DNA from: Fomitopsis serialis
Lineage: Eukaryota; Basidiomycota; Agaricomycetes; Polyporales; Fomitopsidaceae
DNA length: 38,971 nt
Assembly: GCF_022376445.1 (NCBI RefSeq)
Contig: NW_025955327.1
Span: forward strand, 1 to 38,971
Direction of reading: 5' to 3'
The position numbers and the translations under genes were made by a program. The notes beneath the pieces are model-generated. The model saw nothing but the letters and a program-made list of their open reading frames with translations. It did not search any database and was not told where the DNA came from. Shown here in pieces: positions 9,588-20,927 of this stretch. Position 1 is the first letter of the stretch; every line of letters starts with the position of its first letter.

Positions 9588-10402
9588 GTAGCATTCACAG
9601 ACAAAGCAAGGCGTGCGCGACTCACTTGTACACAAATGAATCAAAGAACAAATTGGATATCTTGAGGTTTCCGCAAAGAGTGTTCTTCGCCTCGCTGGCT
9701 GGTAGCATGCAGGTCACCGGCAAGAAGGTTTCCATTGGGAATGGACATCACTTTTGTAGAAGGGCAACAGCACAAATAATAGCATCAGGAAAAACAAATA
9801 TAACTTGTGAGACTTTCAAGACATCCAAAGGCAACCGAGGTACAAAGACAAGTCAAATTCTTGGTTTACTTGTACGAGGTATACAAGCTCTACCAATGCC
9901 TTTTATTACTTGTGTGAGAGACTAAAAGTATGTCTGAGCCGCTGCCCAGATGCCCCATGGATCCAGCTTGAATGTCTTTACCAAGTCTCTCAAGCTCCAT
10001 GCACAAATGTCTTATTTACTTGTGTTCAAGTATCTTTTACTGTGTGGCTCTCCACCAAGTACATAATTTGTTTAAGCAATCCTTGATTTTTCCTCCCATG
10101 CGGGGACTGCAATAAAATCGTATTCGTGCACGCTCCTATAGTTGGTACAACAACAGACAATCTACATACAGCAGAACACAACAGGCTCCAGAACAACGTA
10201 TAGTAGTACAAGTACAGATGGTACAGCAACGAGAACAAGAGAATGCAACAACAAAAATAGGTCATTCTTACCTCCAAGGACTAGGATGTGGGTATGGTGG
10301 TAGTAATGAGTGATCTAAAATGCCTTCAGACGTGTACTTCAGCAGTAAAAATGGCTCTCAAACCCTTGGAGTAGAGACAGTGAAGACGGCAAGCAGAGGC
10401 GA
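9588..10402. other. Spacer between hAT-like copy 1 and gene B; no gene seen
   Basis: The first ~100 bp after the element are CpG-containing, unlike the element. The rest is mixed AT-rich sequence with several TTACTTGT runs. I find no coding frame with convincing character and no RNA gene. The last part is likely the 3' untranslated region of gene B. Confidence 0.35.
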
Positions 10403-13154
10403 TCAGGTGTCGGCAGCATCGGGCTCCGGAACAGGTTCGTCACCTGGGCCATGTCAGCTGTAGGGGCCGCGAGAGCGACCAGGTGTGTACATACCCTCAC
10501 GTTCAAGTTCATCTGCATCGACTTCTTCCTCATCATCGCGGGCCCTCTTGCTCGAGGATGACGCTGGAGCATCGGCATCCGTACGTGCTGTACCACCGAT
10601 TCAGGTCAGTGATTGCTGTACTACAACATTCCTGTCTGCTTACACTGTGTCTCATTAGTTCTCCCTTTTGACGACGACAGTTTGCCGCTAGAGGAGGGCT
10701 TCGTAGTACCGGACGACGTAGGCTTGCCACTAGACGAGGGCTTGGCGGCAGTACTCGAGGACACCCGGCCTGCGTTAGACGATGACTGGGTGGTGGGTGC
10801 GTCGAGCACCATGTCCTGAAGCTTGTTCCACTTCACGAAGTCCTCACTGTCGTCCTGGTCGGAATCTTCCTGATCACCGCCCTCAATTCGGGCACTGCCA
10901 GACTTAATTCAGTAAGTAGCTTAGGTCTTGAATGTGCACTTACCTGACGCGCCTCCACAACTGCTTCTTCATGTCAGCGTAGTAGTCAGGCGCATTTCTC
11001 TTCGTAGCTTCGAGGATGGACATGAGATCGTCCCACCTAGTGAAAATTCAATGGTCAATGTTGCATAAAGGTGCGGAGAACTACTTACTTCGGTGCGAAA
11101 TGCTTGTTCGTGAACGCGACGGGGTTCCCGAACGCTATCTCGCTCAATGCTGCTTCAATCTGAAGCAAGATTTCAATATTGAGAAGACCTGCGATACATC
11201 CAAGACTCACCGAGTTGCAGACCAATGCAATGAGGTTATCTGTGACCTCGCTGAAGCGGTCAACGGCCATGCTGGCACCCTAACCCGGGAACCACTGCTG
11301 CACGATGATCTCAGAAATCGCCGGATGCCTGAACAGACGCTCTGACTTGACAGAGCATTTCTAGCCGTCAAGATTAGCAGATATCTTGATGCAACAACGC
11401 GCCGCAAACACGTCTAGCCAGATAGTACGTACCTCTTTGTCCAGTTTATCCTTGGTGTTCCAGGCAATCTTCATGTCACCGAACACAAAGTTCGGGATCT
11501 CACGCTTGCTGCCTTTGACCTTCATCGGGTGAGTTTTGAGGAGCCACTGGGCGAGCAATACACGTTGCGTGACCGTCAGGTTGCTCAGCCCGTACGAGTG
11601 TTCTACCACGCTCTTGCCTTTCTTCTTTACCTCGTTCCGGAACTGAGCCGCCACATTCCAGATCTGCTGAGAATGAAGGCAAGTCATAATGTTCACACCA
11701 ACGTCCATCACTTACCACTGTGTGTACATTTCTCCTCGTAATGTCTCCCTCCTTTCCCTTCGCTTCCTTCAGATCGGTGTATGCGGTCCTCATAGTCTTC
11801 ACCCTTTTACCGTCCTTGTCACACATATCACAAGCGTCCTTCAGGGCGAGGACAACGAGGCCCATGTTGTCCTGCAGCCGGGAACTGGGCGCGGCTTTGT
11901 AGCTGGTCCATGCCATCTCGAGTGTGAGACGAAGGCGGAGGAAGCTCTGAGCAGCGGCGACAATGGGACGGACATAGATGGGCAGGTCTGAGGACCTGAT
12001 GCGCACATGAACCACTACTGAGCCCTTGCCTCTGGGCTTCTTCTTTGCTCCCTTCTGAGCAATCTCCTACATACTGTATTAGTAGTACCGCACCACATCA
12101 AATGCAAGCAACACTTACCATGACATCGTCTGAGTCGGACGCATGATCTGGGTCGTCCGAGTCGTCACCGCCCGTGCCCTTCATCCGGATCCCGGAGCTC
12201 CTGTCATTGTCCGAAGATTCAAGCTCATTGACCTTATCGTCATCTTGGTCTTCGTCCGAACTGGAGACGACCGTCTTGCTCTTTGCTGCCTTATTTTTCT
12301 GTGACGGGGACTGACGAATATGTCAGGCTGTCAAGTTCGCAGAACATATGATACTCACCTTGTCTACCCTGATCTCCACATAGGCCTTCTTCCCGCCACG
12401 CACATCCTTCCTCTTCTCGCTCTGCTTGTCCATCTCCCCTCACCTCGTCCTATCCTCCTCTTCCGATTCCCGAGCAAACAGACGCATGTTCCTCTTCAGA
12501 AACCTCCCGCGGGCTCTCGACTACCACCGACTTCTTGGATGGAGGCTTGTCTTTAGCCTTGCCCTTCGCTAGAGCATACAAAAAGACATTAGCCATGATC
12601 TGAACCCGTAGTTTACAATGTAACTTACCGCCGAGAGTCTGTGCGATACGCTGCTCCGCCTCAGTCAACAATGTGTTTCCCTTCCCTGAGTCCTGCTCGG
12701 CCTTCTTGTACCGCCCGTAAGCTGGCTTCGGTTTAGCTCAATTGATATGTCAGTGTCGGACCGTCTGAACTAATGAATTTGCACGTAAGCCGAGCAGGGG
12801 GAGAAGGGCTCTCCATTCGTATGTCCCGCTCGCTACCACCGTCTGGCTCGCTTCCTTCATCACCCCCGCCCTCGCCATTGGAACCCGCGTTGCCACCGCC
12901 CTCACCATCGGAATCCGTAGTGTGTCTTGCTTTCTTACGGGACGGCTCCTCACCTTCAGCGTCTGATCCTTGAACTTCCTCGCGAGTCATAGTCGCCGCC
13001 CTCTTGTGCACCCCTGAGTCGGAATAAGGATGTGTTCAGGTGATGTTTTCGAGAGCTGTGCGGACCGTACTCACCAGCCTGACGTTCCTCTTCCTTGTCC
13101 TGCTTCTGAACGGACTGTCTCTTGAGCAGCGCCTGGAGTTGCTTCTGCTCCTTT

Positions 13155-13162
13155 GCAGACAG
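13155..13162. repeat. 8-bp target duplication, left side of hAT-like copy 2
   Basis: GCAGACAG immediately precedes the element's TAGTGCAT and is repeated exactly at 15092-15099, directly after TGCACTA. Eight base pairs is the length produced by hAT transposases. Confidence 0.92.
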
Positions 13163-15091
13163 TAGTGCATAGCATGGGTGTACCCATGGGTGTCTCAGAG
13201 CATACCCATACCCATACCCACATGGGTTGCATACCCATGCCATGGGTATGGGTTTTGCATGGGTATTATGAGTACCCATGGGTATGGGTAATGTTATGGG
13301 TAGTCCTATGTGCAGTTCATGCTCAATGGCTTGCAAGATATGATGACACTTATTGTGCAGAGGCCAGAATATCAATCAGGCACTGTACAGTTGGTGAATT
13401 CTCATCAAAAATTGATGCTATGTGCAAGACCAAGGATGAGCACCCCTCAGACCAGTTCACTGACTGTGTGGTCAATCACAACAGTGGGAGTTTCCAGTTT
13501 TTGTCCCACATACATGCAAGAACAATAGAAAGATGAGTGGGTATGGGAGGGGTCAAAGCAAGGTTTGGTGTATCAAAGTCAAACATAGCAATACACAGGG
13601 GTGTACCTTTTTCCAAGTTGTAGACTTGTAGTGTTGTTGCATGTCATGCTCACTTGTTAAACTGCAATAGAATGGGCAAGTGTGTTGCCTGAAGTAAGAA
13701 CTGAAGGGCAGGTAATACAGGATAGGCAAAGATGAACAACTGACAAAAAGGGAAAACAATGTAAACAAGGCACAAAGATCATGGAAGCAAGGTATGTATT
13801 ACAACTCATAACTCTGGTGGTTACACAAGTGTGTCATAACAGTACAAATAGCTACACAGACCCACAAGAACTGAGGAATGAAACTAGCAAGGTTGTATAC
13901 ATCCATAGATCTTACATATTTTACCAAATATGAACAGTGAGGCAATGGGCAGAGCCTTATAACATGTGCTGTTTACATATAGCAGTATCACAGGTCAACA
14001 GTCAGCAGATAAATATACCTCAGACTCAACAACTACACAACTGAATCACAGGAAAGATGTAGCAGTGCTCCATCAATACCAGCAGTGTCTTTCACATATA
14101 ACAGCCTGTGAGAAGAGAGTCATATCAGGATTATTAAGCAATATCATCACAGGATCCCCACATTTCATTACTTTTTCACCAATATAGCATCAATAAGGAG
14201 CAAGGCCTGTCAATGACTATGCCAAAAGGCAGTTTCATTGAGCTTAGCTTGCCAATTGTTAAGTGGTGCATATAGGCCCTATGTTGAGAAGGTTTGTCAT
14301 CTGAGTGGTCATGTGGCCGCTGTCAATACCATTCCATGAGCACCTTGAATTTATTGAATTGACCAACAAGGCATGAACACTACCTCATAGGTATGTACTG
14401 CTGGTGCGACAAGCATATAGGCCCATCTCAAAGTGTTTGTGACATAGCAATGATGCTGATTTCTTTTCCATCAGGATCCCTTGTCACAGGTGACCAACTA
14501 AGCATTACACAGTATTACCAGCTGTCTAACAAGGACAGCTTTAAAGTAAGTAGGATTCAGTATGGTCACATTGTTTGGTAGAGCATTCCAGCTACACCAT
14601 ACTGACAAACACATGGCACTGCAGTAATCATTGTGCATTGAAAAGGTTAGTTGAGCTTTCTCCTAATTCTTCATTTGAGCCACAACAGCACATACACTGC
14701 AATGCACATTAGATATTTCATTTGCTTATTTGATGGCCTCAGCAATCTGTGTGTTTGATTATAGCATATCAATATTGGCAAAAGCCATGTCATGCATGGT
14801 CAATGAGTCTTGAGGGAAAAATGACTGGTGACTTTACCATACTGCCACTATTGCAAAATACTCTCAAGCAAGCTTCAGAATGGTGACACCCTAAATGCTA
14901 GCATACTATGAGAGTGACACAACACTGAATACCTGGCTAGGAATTAACATTGATTACTGCCAGTGGATAAGCACTGCAGAAGTCCATGGGTTTCATGGGT
15001 ACATGGGTCAGATTTTGGCTACCCATACCCATACCCATGCATACCCATACCCATGACCCACATGGGTTACTCATACCCATGCAATGCACTA
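13163..15091 (+). mobile_element. hAT-like non-autonomous element, copy 2, inside gene B exon 1
   Basis: This 1929-bp element runs from TAGTGCATAGCATGGGT to ATGCAATGCACTA. Terminal inverted repeats match over about 17 bp (TAGTGCATWGCATGGGT), and subterminal regions of about 130 bp are dense in ACCCAT/ATGGGT hexamers. The flanking duplication GCAGACAG is perfect, so the insertion is fairly recent. The interior is non-coding and CpG-poor. It is nearly identical to copy 3 (30495-32033) except for a stretch of about 390 bp (around 14060-14445) that copy 3 lacks. Members this long without a transposase gene presumably rely on a transposase encoded elsewhere; none is visible in the window. Confidence 0.93.
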
Positions 15092-15237
15092 GCAGACAGA
15101 GGCGCCTCGCCACCCGACACTTTGCTGGATTCTTGCTGCTTGGCTGACTTGTTGCTCTTTCAAGCTTGAGATCCCGACACCTTCGTGCTCGGCTGAGCGG
15201 TGAGCTTCTTAGCGGTGGAGCGAGTGCGTGGAGACAT

Positions 15238-15606
15238 GGTGCCAGCCCTAGTCAGAGATCAGAGAGGTAGCCAGCACAGAGAATAGAGGTAGTAGGGAAA
15301 GTGAAAGTCGTGAAGTCACGACACGGCGTGGAACAAACTGGCGCTGAGTTGCGGAAAGCTATTCCGCAAGGAGTTCCGCACAAAGGTCACGGGAATAAAA
15401 TGTCGGACACACAAGACCAGCATGTCTTTAACTGAACAGAATGCATCAGATTCTAGGGACCGTACATGTCGTTTAGCCACTCCAAGCCATTAGTGTTAGA
15501 TTAGTGGAAATAAGTATTGGAGGCCCAGCCGTTCCTATTGCTCTCTGCCCAATGTAACATCTCCTTGTCCGTATGTAGCACAATTGAGGCCCGCTGTCCC
15601 TTGTAA
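15238..15606. promoter_or_regulatory. Upstream region of gene B
   Basis: These 370 bp lie between the gene B start and repeat R. The first part is CpG-containing (CGTGAAGTCACGACACGGCG around 15310-15330, with an internal GTGAAGTCAC), as expected of a retained fungal promoter. I see no clear TATA box. The role is inferred only from position. Confidence 0.35.
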
Positions 15607-16371
15607 TTACGATCCCTGAGGTATGAAGGTATCGTTCTTATGATGGACCACCATGAAACGCCTTAGCGATTCCTCCAGAATGGCAGTTTGTTCCCACAGT
15701 GCACGTGACATGCAGCCACCCCGATAAGCAGAGATAAGTAACTGTTAGTATGGGTTGCTTATCTGAGCCTGAAATTTCAGACTCCCAGACGACGTGACTT
15801 GCACCAACAGATACAAACAAATGCAGTGGTTAAGCGCTCAGTTATGGATATGAGGCCCATGAAATGCCTTAGCAGTTCCCCCAATAAGGAAACTGGTAAA
15901 CATATCATGTGACTGGCAGCTTGGTGGGCCATTGCTCCAAGTGCTCACACACTGTAGGGCCTATATAGCCTCAGCCAGTAACAAATCATAGTATACATAG
16001 TATGCTACATACTCCATATGGTAATTATGCATCCACTGCTGGCTTTGTCTTGCTCACAGACAAAATCTAGGGATACATACCTGAATGTGTACTTACACTA
16101 TGATCTTATAGGGTTGTCCAGTACATGAGCAGTTCCAAGAGTGAAGTAGCAGGCTTATATAAGCTCACTGGGGCCACAGCAACCCTCTTACCAGGTTATT
16201 GAGAATGCTATCTGATCTGATGTCAAACCCATGCCATATACAGCTTCATTCACATTGCCTGGATCATTTTTAATATTGTCTCAATTTTCCGCTTTTTTCT
16301 GAGTCTAAACAAGCTCTCTTAAGCACAGTAACAGTCTACATCACTTACTAAGCGCCCATCAAGCGCCCAGA

Positions 16372-16428
16372 TGCCATTCGGAGGTGCAACCGTGCGGAAA
16401 TTTGGCATGGTTGCACCTCCAAACGGCA
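16372..16428. repeat. Hairpin 1 of repeat R, copy 1
   Basis: A 24-bp inverted repeat (16372-16395 and 16405-16428) surrounds the 9-bp loop GGAAATTTG. It has three mismatches, all transitions, while the same hairpin in copy 2 (35837-35893) has one. It is preceded by TTACTAAGCGCCCATCAAGC. Confidence 0.85.
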
Positions 16429-17515
16429 CGAGAGGGATGCCGAGCTGCTCTGATTGGTGCAATAGCCCCTTTTCTGCCCTAATCAGGCAGGCTGCCGAGG
16501 TTTTGGGCTGAGTTTGAATCTCAGCCACAGGCTCCTTAGTGGCACTGTACCTGCTGTACTGTGGCCTCACTAAAATGCGGAAAATTCCCAAAATAATCTC
16601 TGTGATAGGTATGATGTCATAGAGTCTATAGCTGCTGTGACTTGCCCATTACCTTCACTGGTCATGGCACAATTCACAAAACAAAAAACATGCAAATGCC
16701 TCTGTGCACATGAGTGCATCCCTTTTCACCTCAAAAGTCTCTCTTTTGAAGCCTATATGCTGCCCACAGATTCTCTGACATCTCAAACCTGCTAAATAGG
16801 GTAGCTGACCTTCCTAAAATGGTAATTTTGCTTAACCTGCTCAGTCTGGGCTCAGAAAATGCAGATCAAATCAGGGAATATTATGTGTAATCAGACTCAT
16901 CTGTATTGCCTTGTATATGAAGGCAATTCATCTTGTATGGAGGCCCCCACAATATATGACTAGTATGACTTGCCCAGTTGTTTGAAATTCAGGAAACAGA
17001 GAAACACATGCATGAATGTGTGGCATTTGACTGGGATACACTGATTGAAACCTCATCAACTCTTATAGAGTTTATAGAGATGATAAACTCATTTGATAGC
17101 CCATCATTCAAAGGGTTAATCATACATTGGAGGAATGAAGAACAATGGACAACATTTAGAGAATCACAAGTGACTGTGCAGATATGAATGGCTTGTTGTC
17201 TCTGAAACACATTGCCTATGACCTGTATAGATATGTGCATAGTTTACAATGCATGGATGTGTCTGGAAGTTGCACAGCACAGCTATTGGTGGGGAAAAAT
17301 GGTAATAACATGCATGTTTTGATGTCTCAGCACTGAATGACCATATAGGGAATCTTCTCCACTTGTAAATATGCTCAGGGATGCTCCACATATATCCTGG
17401 AATATTGTCTGATTAATCCGCATTTTCTTGACCCCAAAACAAGTGAATTGTGCTGCAGTAACAGTGTGCACTTACATCGCTTACTAAGCGCTCGACTAAG
17501 CGCCCGTTGCCGAAG

Positions 17516-17559
17516 CGGAGTCGTCAACAGGCCGGAATTCAGGCCTGTTGACGACTCCG
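17516..17559. repeat. Hairpin 2 of repeat R, copy 1
   Basis: A perfect 18-bp inverted repeat (17516-17533 and 17542-17559) surrounds the 8-bp loop GGAATTCA. It is preceded by the small palindrome CGCTTACTAAGCG (about 17478-17490) and a second copy of CTAAGCGCCC. The copy 2 version (36982-37025) is identical in stem and loop. Confidence 0.9.
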
Positions 17560-20500
17560 GTCACTCAAAAGGGATTTTGGAGCACTCCCATTGGCTAAAA
17601 TGCTGACAAATGTTCCCTTTCAAAGTAATCTTTCAGTCTCAGCTTGTCATGCCGAGTTTTTTGATGGCTTCAAGCCACACTAACTGAGCTCTTACTAGAA
17701 CCCCATTAAATGCAGAGAAATCCCAAAATATTGCTTCTCCATGGAATGCCCCTTGAGTACTGACACAGTGACAAGGGTGCCCAGATTAGGTGTTCTTGTT
17801 GTTTTTCACAGAGTACTGACCTTGGCAAGTGATACTGAGGATATAAGCAAATGTTAGTGTGTGTATGATGCTTGTACAAGACAGTTCCACATGTATGGGC
17901 TCTGTGAGGTGGAGGATATCAAACATACAAAACTGCCATATATGGTTAGTCCCCTGCCCATTTGGGAAGTTGGCCATGCATGGCCTCTGCAGGACTGGAT
18001 AAATAGCAGGAAAATACGAGAAAGATTAGATAGTACTATGGATTTGTATCGGGTTGACTGTTGAGGCCATATGGCAGAAAACATATAACAATGCAGAGTT
18101 TCCCATGCATAGCCTGATACAAGCCACTCTTTCAATGAGTCTTGGTCCATCTTGTAAGCACCATTATCACCTGGAATTCTCATGGACTGGCAGCTCCAGA
18201 CAGGATCCCAGGCTATTCTGTTCAGTTCAACTCTTCAATAGGCCCTGCAAAGGCAGGCTATTGGGCTGACTTTGAATGCAAGCCACAAGCTCATTAGTGA
18301 CAATGTATTTGCTGTGCTATGGTCTCCCAAAAAATCAAAAACAATTGGGAATATTCCCAGTCATGTATATGATGTCAGAGAGGCTGTACATAGTATGCCT
18401 TCCCATGGATTCATATAAACATGGCACCCACCATTCACAAAGCAAAATAAAATACATATTCCTCTGTACACACTGGTTCTTTCACTTTGTTTGTGTTTCC
18501 TGTGATGCTTGCCAACTCCCTATGGATTGTGTGGCTATATGAGACCTGAATGAAACATGCCATATGTGGTACCTGACCTTCTCAAAATGGAAAGTCCGAG
18601 TTATCTGCTGTGTCTGGGCTCAGAAAATGTGGATAAAACAAGGGAATATTCTGTATGAGTCCACTCACCTTGTACTGCTTGCTATAAGTATTGATTGGCT
18701 CATGTCTAAACCCTTTGGCAGGCAATGGCATATGCAGAAAATGGTGAACACCTGTGGCACAAAGGCCACAGTTAATGCTGAGTATGTTCATAATATTGGC
18801 TCTGTCTCACATGTGAATGGCATAGCTATCAATATTATGGGTTCACAGAGCTTTATGACACTGTACTGATCCTAGAAAGTGATAGAAAGACATTGTACAA
18901 GTTGTGTTGTGCATCTACTACTGTTGCTAGAAAGTCTATAGGCTAGCAATGTCATAAAGTAGGGACACCACACATAGGTGATCAAATGCTTTGATGGTCT
19001 CTGCAATGCTAGATAAATGGTACGAAATGAGATAAAATCAGCTGACTGTTGTAGGCCAATGCATGACAGTACATCTCAGATGTGCTGATGCAGAGTTCAC
19101 AGCCTGATGTCAGCAGCTCTATTGTCCCAGTCCAGTATAAGCATGTCTTTGACTGATTGTATCAATATGAAGCAGTGCCAATTATACAGTATGATGGTGC
19201 TATGCTTGATTGTTAATTGCTCATATAATTTTTGCCTGCAGCATATCTAATGTCTGTATGCACTACCATCATCCTATTCTCATGCAATGGCCCTTGGTAT
19301 GTGAAGATAGAATAGGCAGCTCTTGGCTTGTTCATATGGGCAAAAATGTATTGACAGTGCTGTCTGTTTGTGCAATGTCTACTATCACTCATATTGCAGT
19401 GTATGCTGTGATTTCTTCCTGATTGGGCTCAGAAGAAGTCATGGTTGCCATGGAAATAATGCAGACTTGCATTGCTTACTAAGCAACAGTGAAGAGGCCA
19501 TATTACAATGGATGTCTGAGCCAATATATGGCTGTCCTTTTATGGATCTCTAGTCAATAATATGACTTTGGGAGTACTCTCATTTGCTGCAGCTGTTTCC
19601 TTTTACATGTGATGATGAAATATCAGCTACTCATGTTGGGTCCTTTCATGTTATATGGAAAGTGGAAATATAACACTTTAGACCCAGGTGTGAACATGTG
19701 TGATATTTGAACAGCATTGGAAATTTGTGGCACTGTGCCTACCAGTACACCATTTGGCAGTTGATCCTGGGTGGTATCTGCCATGCCCAAGGAATGTCAA
19801 CATGAAAAATATAGTGTGTAATCCAAATATAGTACCATACATTGTATGTGCATACAAAATAACAAACAGTCAGCCAGAAAATGACACTGGTGATTATCTT
19901 GGGAGTATGTCTGAAGATATAAATCCTTGGACTTATGATCAGAGAGCATGACCATTGATAGTAGGCATTACTAGAATACCCAGGAAAGGCCCATGTGCAA
20001 GTCTTAGTATGCAGTCTGTTGTTAGGGACAAGGCATTGAAAACCCTTTTTCTACAAGAAATTCCATAGATATGGTCTTTGAATAGGGTAGGCAGCAGGAA
20101 TTGTTATCACTCCTGGGCTTTGTTATCTTTATTGTAGATCCTTTTAATGGACTTCATTTGGGGTTCACAATGCTTTCTGACCAGATTTCAGTGATCTTTT
20201 TTTCCCACATTGTTATTCTTTGTGGCACCTCTTGGTGTATGTTCTGACTGGACTATATCCAAGTTTCTAGTGGTCTCCTTAGACCCCTTGTGAAAGATAT
20301 TACTGGGGTTCTATTAGCTCAGACTATGTTATCTATTGATATATTATCCCAGCTGGCAGGCAATCTATGAGTGACTAGTGTTCATAAGGCTGTGCTAGTG
20401 TTTCAGGACAACATGCAAGTGGTGTGTCATGAATCACAGAGCACATCCTTGATGATCAGTGAGAATTATTGGCACATCTACCCTTGCCTTACAATGAGCC

Positions 20501-20589
20501 TGTGAGCTTATTGTGCATCTTGAATGGCCTTGGAAAGTGGTGTACTGAGTCTTTTACTATTTTGTAGGTTTCTATGAAGTATCTAAAAG

Positions 20590-20865
20590 GAGTGGGGCGG
20601 CGGTGTCGATGTGGCGCGCGTAACTTGCGTGGTTTTCGCGTATGCTCGCGTGGGTTTCGCGTACGCCCACGAGAAACGCACATGGCGTCCACGTTTGCCG
20701 CATGGCCCGCTGATCGTCCGCTCTCTCGGTCGTCCGTTAGGGCACTAAAGCGATCCCAGATCCGGTGCCACAGCCTCAACGATCGCGCGATCTGGGCTAT
20801 CCGATTACTGCAGCTGCACGACTTGCTTTCTCCCCTCATCCCCAACTCTGTCTGTACCTGCATAG
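20590..20865 (+). promoter_or_regulatory. CpG-rich putative promoter and 5' leader of the Helitron gene
   Basis: This is an abrupt CpG-rich island within CpG-poor DNA. It contains two direct repeats of GCGTGG(G/T)TTTCGCGTA, at 20627-20642 and 20648-20663, spaced 21 bp, and a nearby inverted partner (CCCACGAGAAACGC). It ends at a good splice donor (GTGAGTATT from 20866), with an acceptor at 20919 (TTTCACAG) just upstream of the ATG at 20928. I read it as promoter plus non-coding first exon of the + strand Helitron gene. The open frame across it (from 20574) is probably not translated. Confidence 0.5.
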
Positions 20866-20927
20866 GTGAGTATTTGCATTTTCCCTGAGCATTCCTGTAG
20901 TAATAACTGCATTTCACAGTGTCTGCC

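Larger units (their letters stand above)
10403..15237 (-). pseudogene. Gene B: DUF6532-like paralogue of gene A, disrupted
   Basis: Coding runs on the minus strand from ATG 15237 (MSPRTRSTAKKLTAQ) to a probable stop at 10403-10405. Exon 1 is split by a hAT-like element (13163-15091); removing it with one 8-bp duplication gives PLSAKEQKQLQALLK in frame. An acidic/basic N-terminal region (RKKARHTTDSDGEGGG) is followed by a folded part with LRLTLEMAW, IWNVAAQFRNEVKK, EIIVQQWF, NLIALVCNS and HFAPKWDDL. Several introns fall at the same points as in gene A, such as after NLIALVCNS (gene A NLIALACSA) and inside the FAPK codon (gene A YAPE). Two in-frame stops are visible: TGA at 15160-15162 (codon 26) and TAG at 11280-11282 (after QQWFPG). 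The gene is therefore probably inactive. The TGA is consistent with a CGA to TGA change at a methylated CpG. The Ser-rich C-terminus and its last splice are uncertain. Confidence 0.68.
15607..20560 (+). repeat. Long non-coding repeat R, copy 1
   Basis: From TTACGATCCCTGAGGT at 15607 this sequence matches 34668-38971 almost base for base. The match is followed to 19511, where copy 2 meets the window end; the right border near 20560 is only a guess. Copy 2 contains about 404 bp (35069-35467) that copy 1 lacks at about 16004. The repeat has no credible gene. It is CpG-depleted and internally repetitive: 16490-16600 resembles 18250-18330, and GTCTGGGCTCAGAAAATG occurs at 16847 and 18622, giving a diverged period of about 1.77 kb. 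At its left end, GAAACGCCTTAGCGATTCC (about 15655) has a diverged echo at 15857. It contains two strong hairpins (16372-16428, 17516-17559). The transposon class is unknown. Confidence 0.8.

Noticed and set aside
9588..10338. tRNA or other RNA gene in the spacer
   Set aside because: No cloverleaf arms or A/B box pair could be found by eye, and no region there has the needed pairing.
16978..19951. Several short open frames inside repeat R, present in both copies
   Set aside because: They are AT-rich, without domains, and conserved no better than the surrounding non-coding sequence. Several are broken in one of the two copies.
20574..20888. Open frame of 104 codons over the CpG island
   Set aside because: It is Arg-rich only because of the CGCG content, and it runs across the splice donor at 20866. 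It is better explained as promoter and leader.
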